Position numbers and translations under genes: made by a program. 64,000 nt of DNA, taken from the NCBI GenBank assembly GCA_913020155.1, contig CAJWBA010000003.1, positions 59,972 to 123,971 on the forward strand, read 5' to 3'. The notes beneath the pieces are model-generated. The model ran no database searches and was not told the origin of the DNA. It saw only the letters and a program-made list of their open reading frames with translations. Source of the stretch: an uncultured Flavobacteriales bacterium. Lineage in GTDB: Bacteria; Bacteroidota; Bacteroidia; Flavobacteriales; Flavobacteriaceae. Positions within the stretch are counted from its first letter, which is position 1; each line of letters starts with the position of its first letter. This document shows positions 1-10,860 of this stretch, piece after piece.

Positions 1-758
1 GCCATTGGATCTTTGCGAAGATCAATATCTTCTGCTTTTTTAAAGTCATCTGCTAACCAGTTAATCAAAACTTGATCAAAATCATCACCACCCAGATGGG
101 TATCACCATTGGTAGATAAAACTTCAAACACGCCATCTCCCAATTCGAGGATCGAAATATCAAAAGTTCCTCCACCAAGATCGTATACCGCGATTTTGCG
201 ATCTGCACCATCTTTTTTATCTAAACCATAGGCAAGGGCTGCTGCAGTAGGTTCGTTTATGATTCGCTGAACTTTAAGTCCTGCAATTTCTCCTGCTTCT
301 TTGGTAGCCTGACGTTGAGCATCATTGAAATATGCAGGAACGGTAATAACCGCTTCTGTAACATCTTGACCCAAGTAGTCTTCCGCTGTTTTCTTCATTT
401 TTTGAAGAATCATGGCAGAAAGCTCTTGAGGTGTGTACAAACGTCCATCAATATCAATACGAGGAGTATTGTTATCGCCTTTAACTACTTTGTAAGCTAC
501 GGTCGAAGCTTGTGTTGAAGATTCAGAAAATTTATTCCCCATAAATCGCTTTACAGAGGCTATTGTTTTGGTTGGGTTGGTTACGGCCTGACGTTTTGCA
601 GGATCTCCTACCTTAATCTCTCCAGCTTCTACAAATGCAATTACAGAGGGAGTTGTTCTCTTCCCCTCAGCATTTGGGATTACCACAGGTTCATTGCCCT
701 CCATCACAGATACACAAGAGTTAGTAGTTCCTAAGTCAATTCCAATTATCTTACTCAT
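1..758 (-). CDS. dnaK: Molecular chaperone DnaK (Hsp70), N-terminal part, runs off the left edge
   Basis: Reverse strand from 758 reads [42 protein letters not shown]..., the classic Hsp70 N-terminus; open to position 1. Confidence 0.95.
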   Translation of the reverse strand, partial: MSKIIGIDLGTTNSCVSVMEGNEPVVIPNAEGKRTTPSVIAFVEAGEIKVGDPAKRQAVTNPTKTIASVKRFMGNKFSESSTQASTVAYKVVKGDNNTPRIDIDGRLYTPQELSAMILQKMKKTAEDYLGQDVTEAVITVPAYFNDAQRQATKEAGEIAGLKVQRIINEPTAAALAYGLDKKDGADRKIAVYDLGGGTFDISILELGDGVFEVLSTNGDTHLGGDDFDQVLINWLADDFKKAEDIDLRKDPM

Positions 759-817
759 TTTAAATTATTTTATATTTCAAAAACATTATATTCAAGGAGT
801 ATGCCATTAAAGAAAAA

Positions 818-832
818 CTGACAGCATGTCAG
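818..832. promoter_or_regulatory. Inverted repeat CTGACAGCATGTCAG upstream of dnaK; possible stress operator
   Basis: Perfect 5-bp arms CTGAC/GTCAG with 5-bp spacer, about 60 bp upstream of the dnaK start codon. Confidence 0.35.
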
Positions 833-936
833 CGATGTATGCCTATATCAATCTGAGTTGTCATTAATATTAGTTCCCAAGGGTTTAAAAAAATAAAACT
901 CAAAAGAAAAAGAGTACATTTGAAAAAAATTAAAGC

Positions 937-1755
937 ATGTCTGTCGCAAAGAATACATACAACAGAGTTACCACAAATTCGCTCTTAAAAATGAAAGCCA
1001 ATGGAGAAAAAATCTCAATGCTGACTGCATATGATTTTACTCTTGCCGGCTTAGTTGATCAGGCTGGTGTTGATGTGATATTGGTTGGAGACTCTGCATC
1101 CAATGTAATTGCTGGTCACGAGACAACACTTCCCATTACATTAGATCAAATGATTTACCACGCAGGAGCCGTAATACGTGGAGTTAAACGAGGGTTGGTA
1201 TTAGTAGATCTACCCTTTGGAGCCTATCAGGGAGATTCTAAAGAAGCTCTTAAATCGGCAATCCGAATCATGAAAGAATCCGGGGCACATGCAGTAAAGC
1301 TAGAAGGTGGATTTCAAGTTAAATCCTCAATTGAACGAATTATTCAAGCTGGAATTCCTGTGATGGGACACTTGGGACTTACACCACAATCCATTTACAA
1401 ATTTGGAACATATACCGTTCGAGCCAAAGAAGAAGCAGAAGCAAACCAGCTTATTGAAGATGCCAAAATGTTAGAAGAAGTTGGATGCTTTGGATTAGTT
1501 TTAGAAAAAGTACCGGCAAAATTGGCTGAAAAAATTGCTTTAATTGTTTCTATTCCTGTCATTGGAATTGGAGCCGGAAATGGTGTAGATGGCCAAGTTT
1601 TGGTTCTTCATGACATGTTAGGAATGAGTAAAGAGTTTAGCCCAAGGTTTTTGAGACGGTATTTAGATTTACACACTGAAATTATTGGAGCTATTCAACA
1701 ATACACAAACGATGTAAAAACTAAAGATTTCCCAAACGAATCAGAACAATACTAA
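937..1755 (+). CDS. panB: 3-methyl-2-oxobutanoate hydroxymethyltransferase
   Basis: ORF 272 aa; motifs [30 protein letters not shown] and [11 protein letters not shown]. Confidence 0.95.
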   Translation: MSVAKNTYNRVTTNSLLKMKANGEKISMLTAYDFTLAGLVDQAGVDVILVGDSASNVIAGHETTLPITLDQMIYHAGAVIRGVKRGLVLVDLPFGAYQGDSKEALKSAIRIMKESGAHAVKLEGGFQVKSSIERIIQAGIPVMGHLGLTPQSIYKFGTYTVRAKEEAEANQLIEDAKMLEEVGCFGLVLEKVPAKLAEKIALIVSIPVIGIGAGNGVDGQVLVLHDMLGMSKEFSPRFLRRYLDLHTEIIGAIQQYTNDVKTKDFPNESEQY

Positions 1756-1759
1756 AATC

Positions 1760-2437
1760 ATGAAGTTAGAAGTTCTCTATGAGGATAATCATTTATTTGT
1801 TGTCAATAAACCTCCAGGAGTTTTGGTTCAAGGAGACAAAACAGGAGACATTCCTCTGGTTGAACTTGCAAAGGACTACATCAAATACAAATATAATAAA
1901 CCTGGTGCTGTTTTTCTAGGAGTAGTACATCGACTCGACCGTCCTACAAGCGGAGCAATTGTTTTTGCAAGAACTTCAAAAGCTCTCGAGCGATTGAACT
2001 TGCAATTCAAAGATCGTATTACAAAAAAAATCTACTGGGCAATTACCAAAACCTCACCCATCCCCACTTCCAAAACTCTGGTTCACTGGACTGTGCGAAA
2101 CCAAAAACAAAATAAATCATACGCATACAAAAAGGAAACTCCAGGTTCCAAAAAAGCCGTTTTAAAATATTCGGTGAAGAAAAAATTAAATAACTACTCC
2201 TTATTAGAAATCGAATTGGAAACGGGAAGACACCATCAAATTAGGTCTCAACTTTCTGTAATTGGTTGTCCAATAAAAGGAGATCTGAAGTATGGAGCTT
2301 CCAGGAGCAATCCCAACAGAATTATTCATCTTCATGCACGTTCACTCGAAATTCTTCATCCCGTGACCAAAGAATCGGTAAAGTGTATCGCACCTTTACC
2401 TAAAGATGCTGTGTGGGATGCCTGTTTTTTCGATTGA
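1760..2437 (+). CDS. RluA-family pseudouridine synthase
   Basis: ORF 225 aa; HRLDRPTSGAIVFARTSKA catalytic motif, GRHHQIRSQL. Confidence 0.9.
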   Translation: MKLEVLYEDNHLFVVNKPPGVLVQGDKTGDIPLVELAKDYIKYKYNKPGAVFLGVVHRLDRPTSGAIVFARTSKALERLNLQFKDRITKKIYWAITKTSPIPTSKTLVHWTVRNQKQNKSYAYKKETPGSKKAVLKYSVKKKLNNYSLLEIELETGRHHQIRSQLSVIGCPIKGDLKYGASRSNPNRIIHLHARSLEILHPVTKESVKCIAPLPKDAVWDACFFD

Positions 2438-3971
2438 TTAAATGAGCCTTAGCATGTATGATTTCGGCAACCGTTTTATTTTGAATTTTACTTTCCAACC
2501 AAGATAAAATGTCTAAATACAAAAAAGCTCTTCTTTCATAAGGATCTTTTTCATATTGCTTAAGTTCAGCATGTAATTTTTTGAAGGCATCTTTCAATTC
2601 GTGAGGATAAATATTCCCAAGTTTTCGAACAAACCGAATCAGAGATTTTTGAACCTCATGTAAATCACCCATTTTTAATAAAAACTTAAAGGTATCTCGA
2701 ATATGTTGGTCAATGTGATAATCAAAACCAGCTTCATAGTGAGCAATAAGATTCAGCAAACGAGTAAAACATAGTAAATCCTCTCTCATTTTAAGTTTCC
2801 TATTGTTTACAATTTTATTTAAATAAATAATTGCTTTTTTAAAGTCGTTCGATCCAAAGTACAAGCATGCAATTTTGTAATAAAACATCATTACGTGATG
2901 CTCATCAATTTGCCCTTTGTGCTCCTCAATTTTTGTCAACAAAGGGTTGATAATCTCTTGTCCCTCTTTAAAGTTTCCTTCCAAAAAATACAAATTAAAA
3001 CGGTTGTTGTATTCATACAAAAATACAAGAGCACTCAAATTATCATTTTCTGGGAAATCTTTAGAATTCACAGTATTAAGCATTATTTTTAAAACCTCAC
3101 GAAATTTCATTGGATGCTTCAATAAGGAAATGGATTCCAATAAATAATTATTCCCCTGTAAATAAAAAACAGGATGCGAAGAGATCATATCGGGTTGCTC
3201 GTCAAACAATCCGACCCATTTTGTAGAATACCGATAACTCGACAAAAAATCTTGTGTAAGCAAACTGTACCAAACATGTGCCTTAAAAAACCATAACTTT
3301 TCTCTAAAGCCCAGGTCATCAAAAGAAAACTTGGTAAGTCGTTCCAAAAAAAAATTTGTTGCCGAACGGAATTCATCATCACTTTTTACATATCCTGTTT
3401 TGATGAGACGTTCATACAATTCCAAAGATAAATTGGATAATTGACTAGAAATATGATTTTGATTACTAAAATAAGTTGCGTCCTGAACAAGCTCTTCGGT
3501 ACGATTACTCATGCTTCTTGTAATATACTGAGACTCGATAACTTTTTCTAACTCAACAATTTCAAAAGCAGCATATTTTTCCTCAAACTTTACGGCAATG
3601 GTTTTTGCTCGATCCAAAAGCTTCAAACTTTGATTGTACAACCCTTTTTGGTAAAGTACTGTAGCAAAATCCAATTGTTCTCGGATTTGCATTCTCTTGT
3701 TTTGTTGAGAGGGATTGAGACGCAAACTAATCAGAATTTGACGATACAAATGAGCTTTTAGATTAGACAACTGCTGTTTGGTTACAAAATCTTTTTTGAG
3801 AATAATTTTCTCATCATAAAGCCTCATTTTATCCAAAATATTGAACAAACTTAGGAATTTTGAGTTTAAATTTGAACCCATTCTTCCGACATAAAGTTTG
3901 AACTGTCTTTTTTCCGATTTTGACAAAGATTTTATCAGAACAAAGAGGTTTTCTTTTTGACCGTTCGTCAT
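2400..3971 (-). CDS. Conserved helical-repeat (TPR-like) protein of unknown function
   Basis: ORF 523 aa, helix-rich, opens MTNGQKENLFVLIKSLSKSEKRQFKLY; overlaps the rluA-type gene 3' end by 38 bp. Confidence 0.7.
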   Translation of the reverse strand: MTNGQKENLFVLIKSLSKSEKRQFKLYVGRMGSNLNSKFLSLFNILDKMRLYDEKIILKKDFVTKQQLSNLKAHLYRQILISLRLNPSQQNKRMQIREQLDFATVLYQKGLYNQSLKLLDRAKTIAVKFEEKYAAFEIVELEKVIESQYITRSMSNRTEELVQDATYFSNQNHISSQLSNLSLELYERLIKTGYVKSDDEFRSATNFFLERLTKFSFDDLGFREKLWFFKAHVWYSLLTQDFLSSYRYSTKWVGLFDEQPDMISSHPVFYLQGNNYLLESISLLKHPMKFREVLKIMLNTVNSKDFPENDNLSALVFLYEYNNRFNLYFLEGNFKEGQEIINPLLTKIEEHKGQIDEHHVMMFYYKIACLYFGSNDFKKAIIYLNKIVNNRKLKMREDLLCFTRLLNLIAHYEAGFDYHIDQHIRDTFKFLLKMGDLHEVQKSLIRFVRKLGNIYPHELKDAFKKLHAELKQYEKDPYERRAFLYLDILSWLESKIQNKTVAEIIHAKAHLINRKNRHPTQHL

Positions 3972-4118
3972 TGTAGCAATTTTTTACATAAAACATTCAT
4001 ATAAAGTACTTTATTAATAATCGTATCTGCTCAGGTTTCGTAATAAAAGTAAGTAAAAAATGACAAGTGTATGCATTAAAATATTAAATTCGTAGTGCTT
4101 TCAGTAAATTGAATAAAT

Positions 4119-5282
4119 ATGACTCAAGAGCACGTCCAGATTTTTGATACTACTCTACGCGATGGAGAGCAAGTACCAGGGTGCAAATTAGACACCAAAA
4201 GTAAACTAGTTATTGCAAAACGATTAGATGTTCTTGGTGTTGATATTATTGAAGCTGGTTTTCCGGTTTCTAGTCCTGGTGACTTTAATTCAGTGGTAGA
4301 AATTTCTAATCTTGTAAAAAACGCAACAGTTTGTGGTCTAACTCGTGCCGTAAAAAACGACATTAAAGTTGCAGCCGATGCCTTGAAAAATGCTAAAAGG
4401 CCAAGAATCCATACCGGTATCGGTACTTCTGAATCTCACATAAAACACAAATTCAATTCCAACAAAGAAGCCATAATCGAACGTGCAGTTGCTGCTGTTT
4501 CCTATGCTAAATCGTTTGTAGAAGATGTCGAATTTTATGCTGAAGATGCAGGAAGAACAGATAACGAATTTTTAGCTCGTGTGTGTGAAGCAGCAGTCAA
4601 AGCAGGAGCAACTGTACTCAATATTCCCGATACAACTGGCTATTGCTTACCAGAAGAATACGGAGCTAAAATCAAATATCTAAAAGAAAATGTTATTGGC
4701 ATTAATAAAGCAGTAATCTCCTGTCATTGTCATAATGACCTTGGGTTAGCTACTGCCAACTCAATTGCAGGAATAAACAATGGAGCACGTCAAATAGAGT
4801 GTACCATTAACGGTATTGGAGAGCGGGCAGGGAATACATCCCTCGAAGAAGTGGTCATGATTTTACGTCAGCACCCCTATTTGAGATTAGATACAAATAT
4901 TGATTCAAAACTTTTGTATTCAACAAGTCAGATGGTTTCAGATTTAATGGGTATGATCGTTCAACCCAACAAAGCAATTGTGGGTTCCAATGCCTTTGCT
5001 CATAGTTCTGGAATCCATCAAGACGGAGTAATCAAAAACAGAGAAACCTATGAAATCATGAACCCCCATGATGTAGGAGTTATAGAATCTGCAATAATAC
5101 TAACTGCAAGGAGTGGTCGAGCAGCACTGGCTTATCGTGCAAAAAACATTGGCTATGAACTAGATAAACTTGAACTTGACAAGGTTTATCAAGAATTCTT
5201 GAAGTTAGCAGATACACAAAAAGAAATTACAGACAAAGATATTCCAACCATTATCAAAGCAAGTAATATCGACTTAGCTTAA
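4119..5282 (+). CDS. leuA: 2-isopropylmalate synthase, short form without C-terminal regulatory domain
   Basis: ORF 387 aa; [41 protein letters not shown]. Confidence 0.93.
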   Translation: MTQEHVQIFDTTLRDGEQVPGCKLDTKSKLVIAKRLDVLGVDIIEAGFPVSSPGDFNSVVEISNLVKNATVCGLTRAVKNDIKVAADALKNAKRPRIHTGIGTSESHIKHKFNSNKEAIIERAVAAVSYAKSFVEDVEFYAEDAGRTDNEFLARVCEAAVKAGATVLNIPDTTGYCLPEEYGAKIKYLKENVIGINKAVISCHCHNDLGLATANSIAGINNGARQIECTINGIGERAGNTSLEEVVMILRQHPYLRLDTNIDSKLLYSTSQMVSDLMGMIVQPNKAIVGSNAFAHSSGIHQDGVIKNRETYEIMNPHDVGVIESAIILTARSGRAALAYRAKNIGYELDKLELDKVYQEFLKLADTQKEITDKDIPTIIKASNIDLA

Positions 5283-5300
5283 AATTTTTATTACCAACAT

Positions 5301-6695
5301 ATGAGTAAAACATTATTTGACAAAGTATGGGATTCGCATGTAGTGCAACAAATTGAAGATGGACCTGATGTCCTTTTTATCGATCGCCATTTGGTTCATG
5401 AAGTTACAAGTCCAGTAGCTTTTTTAGGGTTGAAAAACAGAGGTATAAAAGTAATGAGCCCAAAACGTACTTTTGCTACTGCAGATCACAATACCCCTAC
5501 AATAAACCAACATTTACCTGTAGCAGATCCCTTATCTGCAAACCAACTAAAAGCCCTTGAAGAAAATGCCAAGGCACACAACATTTCGTATTGGGGATTG
5601 GGTCATGAAAAAAATGGGATTGTCCATGTTATAGGTCCTGAATATGGAATTACCCAGCCCGGAGCTACAATAGTGTGTGGAGATTCACATACTTCTACTC
5701 ACGGTGCTTTTGGAGCCATCGCATTTGGAATTGGAACATCGGAAGTTGAAATGGTATTAGCTACTCAATGCATTATGCAGCCCAAGCCCAAAACCATGCA
5801 AGTTAACGTAAACGGTTCCTTAAATAAAGGTGTAACACCAAAAGATTTAGCATTATTCATAATCTCTAAACTTTCAACCTCTGGCGCAACTGGTTATTTT
5901 GTTGAATATGCTGGGGAAGTTTTTCGATCCATCAGTATGGAAGGTCGAATGACTGTTTGCAATTTAAGTATTGAAATGGGAGCTCGTGGAGGAATAATTG
6001 CTCCCGATGAAAAAACTTTTGAATACATCAAGGATCTTGAATTTACTCCTAAAGGAGCAGCTTGGGATAAAGCAATGACCTACTGGTCAACCCTAAAAAC
6101 AGACGAGAATGCAACTTTTGACAAAAAATACACTTTTGACGGAGATGCAATCGAACCCATGATAACCTATGGAACCAACCCGGGGATGGGAATGGGAATT
6201 TCGGGAGGTATTCCAACAGCTGAAAGCGTTGACGTAGGTGCTGCTACCTTCAAAAAGTCTTTAGATTACATGGGGTACAAACAAGGAGAATCTATGATCG
6301 GTAAAAAAATCGATTTTGTGTTTCTTGGAAGTTGTACCAATGGTCGTATTGAAGACTTTAGAGCTTTTACCGAAATTGTTGAAGGAAAAAAGAAAGCAGA
6401 TCACGTTACAGCTTGGTTGGTTCCAGGGTCACACAAGGTGCTCAATGCCATCAAAGAAGAAGGTTTGTTAAAAACACTAGAAGCCGCAGGCTTTGAGTTA
6501 CGTGAGCCCGGATGTTCGGCTTGCTTGGCAATGAATGATGATAAAATACCGGCTGGAAAATATGCAGTAAGTACTTCAAATAGAAACTTTGAAGGTCGCC
6601 AAGGTCCTGGATCAAGAACCCTTTTGGCTAGCCCTAAAGTAGCTGCAGCTGCTGCAGTAACAGGAGTTGTAACCGACCCAAGAAGTTTATCTTAA
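5301..6695 (+). CDS. leuC: 3-isopropylmalate dehydratase large subunit
   Basis: ORF 464 aa; [42 protein letters not shown]. Confidence 0.97.
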   Translation: MSKTLFDKVWDSHVVQQIEDGPDVLFIDRHLVHEVTSPVAFLGLKNRGIKVMSPKRTFATADHNTPTINQHLPVADPLSANQLKALEENAKAHNISYWGLGHEKNGIVHVIGPEYGITQPGATIVCGDSHTSTHGAFGAIAFGIGTSEVEMVLATQCIMQPKPKTMQVNVNGSLNKGVTPKDLALFIISKLSTSGATGYFVEYAGEVFRSISMEGRMTVCNLSIEMGARGGIIAPDEKTFEYIKDLEFTPKGAAWDKAMTYWSTLKTDENATFDKKYTFDGDAIEPMITYGTNPGMGMGISGGIPTAESVDVGAATFKKSLDYMGYKQGESMIGKKIDFVFLGSCTNGRIEDFRAFTEIVEGKKKADHVTAWLVPGSHKVLNAIKEEGLLKTLEAAGFELREPGCSACLAMNDDKIPAGKYAVSTSNRNFEGRQGPGSRTLLASPKVAAAAAVTGVVTDPRSLS

Positions 6696-6710
6696 AATAA
6701 AGAAAACACA

Positions 6711-7307
6711 ATGGCTTACGATAAATTTAATACCCTTAAAAGTTCAGTAGTACCCTTACCGATTGAAAATATTGACACTGATCAAATAATACCTGCACGA
6801 TTTTTAAAAGCAACCGAACGAGTTGGCTTTGGAGATAACCTTTTTAGAGACTGGAGATACAATCAGGATAATAGCGTGAAAAGTGAATTCCCGTTAAACG
6901 ACAAAAAATACAGTGGGAAAATATTAGCTGGAGGTAAAAACTTTGGTTCAGGATCTTCCAGAGAACACGCTGCTTGGGCAGTTTATGACTATGGTTTTCG
7001 CTGTGTTGTATCCAGCTTTTTTGCAGATATTTTTAGAAATAATTGTCTTAACATTGGTGTGCTTCCGGTACAAGTATCCGCCGAGTTCCTACAAAAAATA
7101 TTTGCTGCAATAGAGAGTAACTCTAATTCTCAGTTAACTATTGATTTGTCAAAGCAAACCATTACAATCGATTCTACAAGAGAATTTGAAACTTTTGAAA
7201 TCAATTCTTACAAAAAAGAAAATATGCTTAATGGTTTTGATGACATTGATTATTTGATCAACATCAAAGATCAAATTGGAGAATTTTCAAAAAATACGCC
7301 CCTGTAA
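6711..7307 (+). CDS. leuD: 3-isopropylmalate dehydratase small subunit
   Basis: ORF 198 aa; IDTDQIIPARFLK, GSGSSREHAAWA. Confidence 0.97.
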   Translation: MAYDKFNTLKSSVVPLPIENIDTDQIIPARFLKATERVGFGDNLFRDWRYNQDNSVKSEFPLNDKKYSGKILAGGKNFGSGSSREHAAWAVYDYGFRCVVSSFFADIFRNNCLNIGVLPVQVSAEFLQKIFAAIESNSNSQLTIDLSKQTITIDSTREFETFEINSYKKENMLNGFDDIDYLINIKDQIGEFSKNTPL

Positions 7308-7328
7308 TTTAATTCTATCTCAAGGTTT

Positions 7329-8858
7329 ATGAAACCAAGAACGATTGAAATTATGGACACTACCCTTAGGGATGGTGAACAAACTTCCGGAGTATCTTTT
7401 TCCTCATCAGAAAAGCTTACCCTAGCCAAACTTTTGTTGGGCGAACTCAAGGTAGATCGCATAGAAATTGCCTCGGCTCGAGTTTCCGAAGGAGAATTTC
7501 AGGCGGTTAAAGACATAAGCGCTTGGGCAAATTCAGAAAATCTAATTGACCGCATTGAAATTCTAACATTTGTCGATAAAGGGATTTCCATTCAATGGAT
7601 GATCGATACTGGAGTTCGAGTACAAAATCTGTTAACCAAAGGGTCACTCAATCACCTAACACATCAACTCAAACAAACCCCAGAAAAACACTTTGAAGGA
7701 ATTGCAGAAACAATTGCTTTAGCCCAATTCCACAATATTGAAACTAATGTTTATTTAGAAGATTGGAGCAACGGTATGCGTTATTCAAAGGAATATGTCT
7801 TTTCATTCATCGATTTTTTGTCTAACCAACCCATTAAAAGAGTTTTACTCCCCGATACACTGGGAGTTCTATCCCCTGCAGAAACCTTTGCCTTTTTATC
7901 AGAAATTGTTGAAGGTTATCCAAAGCTAATCTTTGATTTTCATGGTCACAACGACTACGATCTTAGTGTTGCAAACGCTATGGAAGCAATAAAAGCAGGA
8001 ATTCATGGACTACACCTTACCGTAAATGGTATGGGAGAACGCGCTGGAAACACTCCACTTGCAAGTCTCGTTGCAGTTGTAAATGATTTTCTTCCTGGAG
8101 TTGAAGTCAATATCAATGAAAATTCATTGAACAAGGTCAGTCAGCTGGTATCAACATTTTCAGGCTTTAGAATCCCGGTAAACAAACCCGTCGTTGGTGC
8201 CAATGTCTTTACACAGACCGCTGGAATCCATGCAGATGGTGACAGTAAAAAAAACCTGTATTTCAACGACTTACTCCCTGAGCGTTTTGGACGTAAGCGA
8301 AAATACGCACTAGGAAAAACATCAGGAAAGGCAAACATTCAGAAAAACCTTCAAGAATTAGGATTGAGTTTGGACGATGATGCTCTAAAGAAAGTAACCC
8401 AGCGTATAATTGAATTAGGAGATCGAAAGGAAAAAGTAACTGCCGAAGATTTACCCTACATCATATCGGATGTCATGAACAGTGGCGCTAACACCAAAAA
8501 GGTAATAGTAAAATCCTATGTACTAACACATTCAAAAGGATTAAAACCCTCAACTACTGTTGCTGTGGAAATTGATAAAATAATTTATGAAGAACAGGCA
8601 AGCGGTGACGGTCAATATGACGCATTCATCAATGCTATTCGTAAAATTTATAAAAGCAAAAAGATTGAACTGCCAAAATTAATCGATTATGCAGTTCATA
8701 TCCCCCCCGGTAGTACATCTGATGCACTTTGTGAAACCACCATTACTTGGCAACAAATAAATAAAAATTTTATAACCAGAGGTTTGGATTCAGATCAAAC
8801 CATTTCAGCAATAAAGGCAACCGAAAAAATGCTTAACATAATAGAAACACAACTATAA
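7329..8858 (+). CDS. Second LeuA/CimA-like synthase with C-terminal alpha-isopropylmalate synthase regulatory domain
   Basis: ORF 509 aa; [40 protein letters not shown]-terminal LeuA-dimer-like region about 390-509. Confidence 0.88.
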   Translation: MKPRTIEIMDTTLRDGEQTSGVSFSSSEKLTLAKLLLGELKVDRIEIASARVSEGEFQAVKDISAWANSENLIDRIEILTFVDKGISIQWMIDTGVRVQNLLTKGSLNHLTHQLKQTPEKHFEGIAETIALAQFHNIETNVYLEDWSNGMRYSKEYVFSFIDFLSNQPIKRVLLPDTLGVLSPAETFAFLSEIVEGYPKLIFDFHGHNDYDLSVANAMEAIKAGIHGLHLTVNGMGERAGNTPLASLVAVVNDFLPGVEVNINENSLNKVSQLVSTFSGFRIPVNKPVVGANVFTQTAGIHADGDSKKNLYFNDLLPERFGRKRKYALGKTSGKANIQKNLQELGLSLDDDALKKVTQRIIELGDRKEKVTAEDLPYIISDVMNSGANTKKVIVKSYVLTHSKGLKPSTTVAVEIDKIIYEEQASGDGQYDAFINAIRKIYKSKKIELPKLIDYAVHIPPGSTSDALCETTITWQQINKNFITRGLDSDQTISAIKATEKMLNIIETQL

Positions 8859-8875
8859 ATCCTAGAATACAAAAA

Positions 8876-9940
8876 ATGAAATTAAACATAGCTCTTTTAG
8901 CCGGTGATGGAATTGGACCAGAAGTCATCGATCAGGCAGTAAAAGTATCTAATGCAATCGCTCAAAAATTTGAGCATCAAATCAATTGGACTCCTGCTCT
9001 AACTGGAGCATCTGCAATTGATGCAGTAGGTGAGCCCTATCCCGATAAAACCCACCAAATTTGCTTGGATGCAGATGCCATACTTTTTGGAGCTATCGGT
9101 CACCCTAGATTTGACAATGATCCCTCTGCAACAGTTCGTCCAGAGCAAGGTTTATTGAAGATGCGCCAAAAATTAGGCCTTTTTGCAAACGTTCGCCCGA
9201 CCTTCACATTTCCCTCATTGCTCGATAAATCACCTCTTAAGCAAGAACGTATTGAAGGAACTGACTTGGTTTTTTTAAGAGAGCTCACGGGAGGTATTTA
9301 CTTTGGAGAACGAGGACGAAAAGATGAAGGTAATACTGCCTTTGACACCTGCACCTATAACCGATCAGAAATTACCCGAATTGCAAAGAAAGGTTTTGAA
9401 TTGGCAATGACTCGATCAAAAAAATTGTGTTGTGTAGACAAAGCCAATGTTTTGGAAACTTCACGCCTATGGAGAGAAACTGTTCAAGCAATGGAAAAAG
9501 ACTATCCTGAAGTTGAAGTTTCTTACGAATTTGTTGATGCTGTAGCCATGCGCCTTGTCCAATGGCCAAACAGTTATGACGTCTTGATTACCGAAAATCT
9601 TTTTGGAGATATTTTAACAGATGAAGCTTCAGTAATATCAGGGTCTATGGGATTGATGCCCTCAGCTTCTGTTGGATCAGAAAATGCTTTGTATGAACCA
9701 ATACACGGGTCTTTTCCGCAGGCAACCGGATTAGACATCGCTAACCCCTTGGCCACAATTCTGTCTGCTGCAATGATGTTCGAAATGAGTTTTAACCTTC
9801 AAGAAGAGGGAGCGCTTATTCGCAAGGTTGTAGATCAAGCACTTACCAAAGGTTTTGTAACTAAAGATCTTGCAGATGGTGGAAAAGCATATAAAACTTC
9901 TGAAGTTGGTGATTACCTAGTTGATGCAATATTAAAATAA
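8876..9940 (+). CDS. leuB: 3-isopropylmalate dehydrogenase
   Basis: ORF 354 aa; LLAGDGIGPEVIDQAVKV, FLRELTGGIYFGERG, ENLFGDILTDEAS. Confidence 0.97.
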   Translation: MKLNIALLAGDGIGPEVIDQAVKVSNAIAQKFEHQINWTPALTGASAIDAVGEPYPDKTHQICLDADAILFGAIGHPRFDNDPSATVRPEQGLLKMRQKLGLFANVRPTFTFPSLLDKSPLKQERIEGTDLVFLRELTGGIYFGERGRKDEGNTAFDTCTYNRSEITRIAKKGFELAMTRSKKLCCVDKANVLETSRLWRETVQAMEKDYPEVEVSYEFVDAVAMRLVQWPNSYDVLITENLFGDILTDEASVISGSMGLMPSASVGSENALYEPIHGSFPQATGLDIANPLATILSAAMMFEMSFNLQEEGALIRKVVDQALTKGFVTKDLADGGKAYKTSEVGDYLVDAILK

Positions 9941-10002
9941 GCTCCAGAATCTATTAGAAACAGAATTTTAATAATGTCTTCACATGACATATCTTAGTAA
10001 AC

Positions 10003-10845
10003 ATGAAAGATCTATTATTGAATGACGGTAATTTAATTCCACAATTGGGTTTTGGTACGTATAAAGCTAAAGAACAAGAAGGTATTGAAGCTTTGAAATA
10101 TGCTATTTCAAAAGGCTATCGACTAGTTGATACAGCCTCTATTTATAACAATGAAGTTGCAGTTGGAAAAGGCATTATAGCAAGTGAAATAGACCGAAAG
10201 GAAATATTTGTTACAAGTAAAGTTTGGAGAGAAAATCTAGGTTATCAATCTACAAAAATAGAATTCGAGAAAACTTTAGATCGACTTGAATTAGAATACT
10301 TGGATTTATATTTAATCCATTGGCCTGCAAATGCAAAAAATTATGATAACTGGCAAAAAACAAATGCGGATACTTGGAGCGCAATGGAAGAATTACAAGT
10401 AGATGGAAAAATCAGATCCATCGGAGTAAGTAATTTTTTTCAAGAACATTTAGAATCCCTGTTTCAAACAGCAAAAGTAATTCCTGCCATCAATCAAATA
10501 GAGTTTCATCCCGGATACTGGCAACCTGAGGTAGTTGATTTTTGTAAACAACACAATGTTACTGTAGAATCATGGTCACCATTGGCTCGAGGAAAAGTAT
10601 TTGGAAACGAAACTTTAATTAAAATTTCTGAAAAATATCATAAGTCTGTTTCTCAAATTTGTTTACGCTGGATTATACAACACGAAGTGGTACTCATTCC
10701 AAAGTCTACAAATCAAGATCGAATATTAGAGAATATGGAAATATTTGATTTTGAATTATCTAAATCCGAAATGAATCAAATCAATTCATTACCCGAAATG
10801 GGCTTTAGTGGAGAATTGCCCAACATCTGGCCAGACAGGCTTTAA
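10003..10845 (+). CDS. Aldo/keto reductase
   Basis: ORF 280 aa; LGFGTYKAKEQEGIEALKYAISKGYRLVDTASIYNNE, LDLYLIHWPA. Confidence 0.93.
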   Translation: MKDLLLNDGNLIPQLGFGTYKAKEQEGIEALKYAISKGYRLVDTASIYNNEVAVGKGIIASEIDRKEIFVTSKVWRENLGYQSTKIEFEKTLDRLELEYLDLYLIHWPANAKNYDNWQKTNADTWSAMEELQVDGKIRSIGVSNFFQEHLESLFQTAKVIPAINQIEFHPGYWQPEVVDFCKQHNVTVESWSPLARGKVFGNETLIKISEKYHKSVSQICLRWIIQHEVVLIPKSTNQDRILENMEIFDFELSKSEMNQINSLPEMGFSGELPNIWPDRL

Positions 10846-10860
10846 TTTTAAAAAAAGTAT

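Noticed and set aside
315-518. 67-aa plus-strand ORF inside dnaK
   Set aside because: Antisense shadow of the conserved dnaK reading frame; same reasoning for most other short ORFs opposite long genes (e.g. 4124-4363, 17331-17579, 34823-35197, 37433-37732)
4060-4095. Possible 11-aa leucine leader peptide MTSVCIKILNS before leuA
   Set aside because: Only one Leu codon, no clear terminator/antiterminator hairpin; not distinguishable from chance in AT-rich DNA
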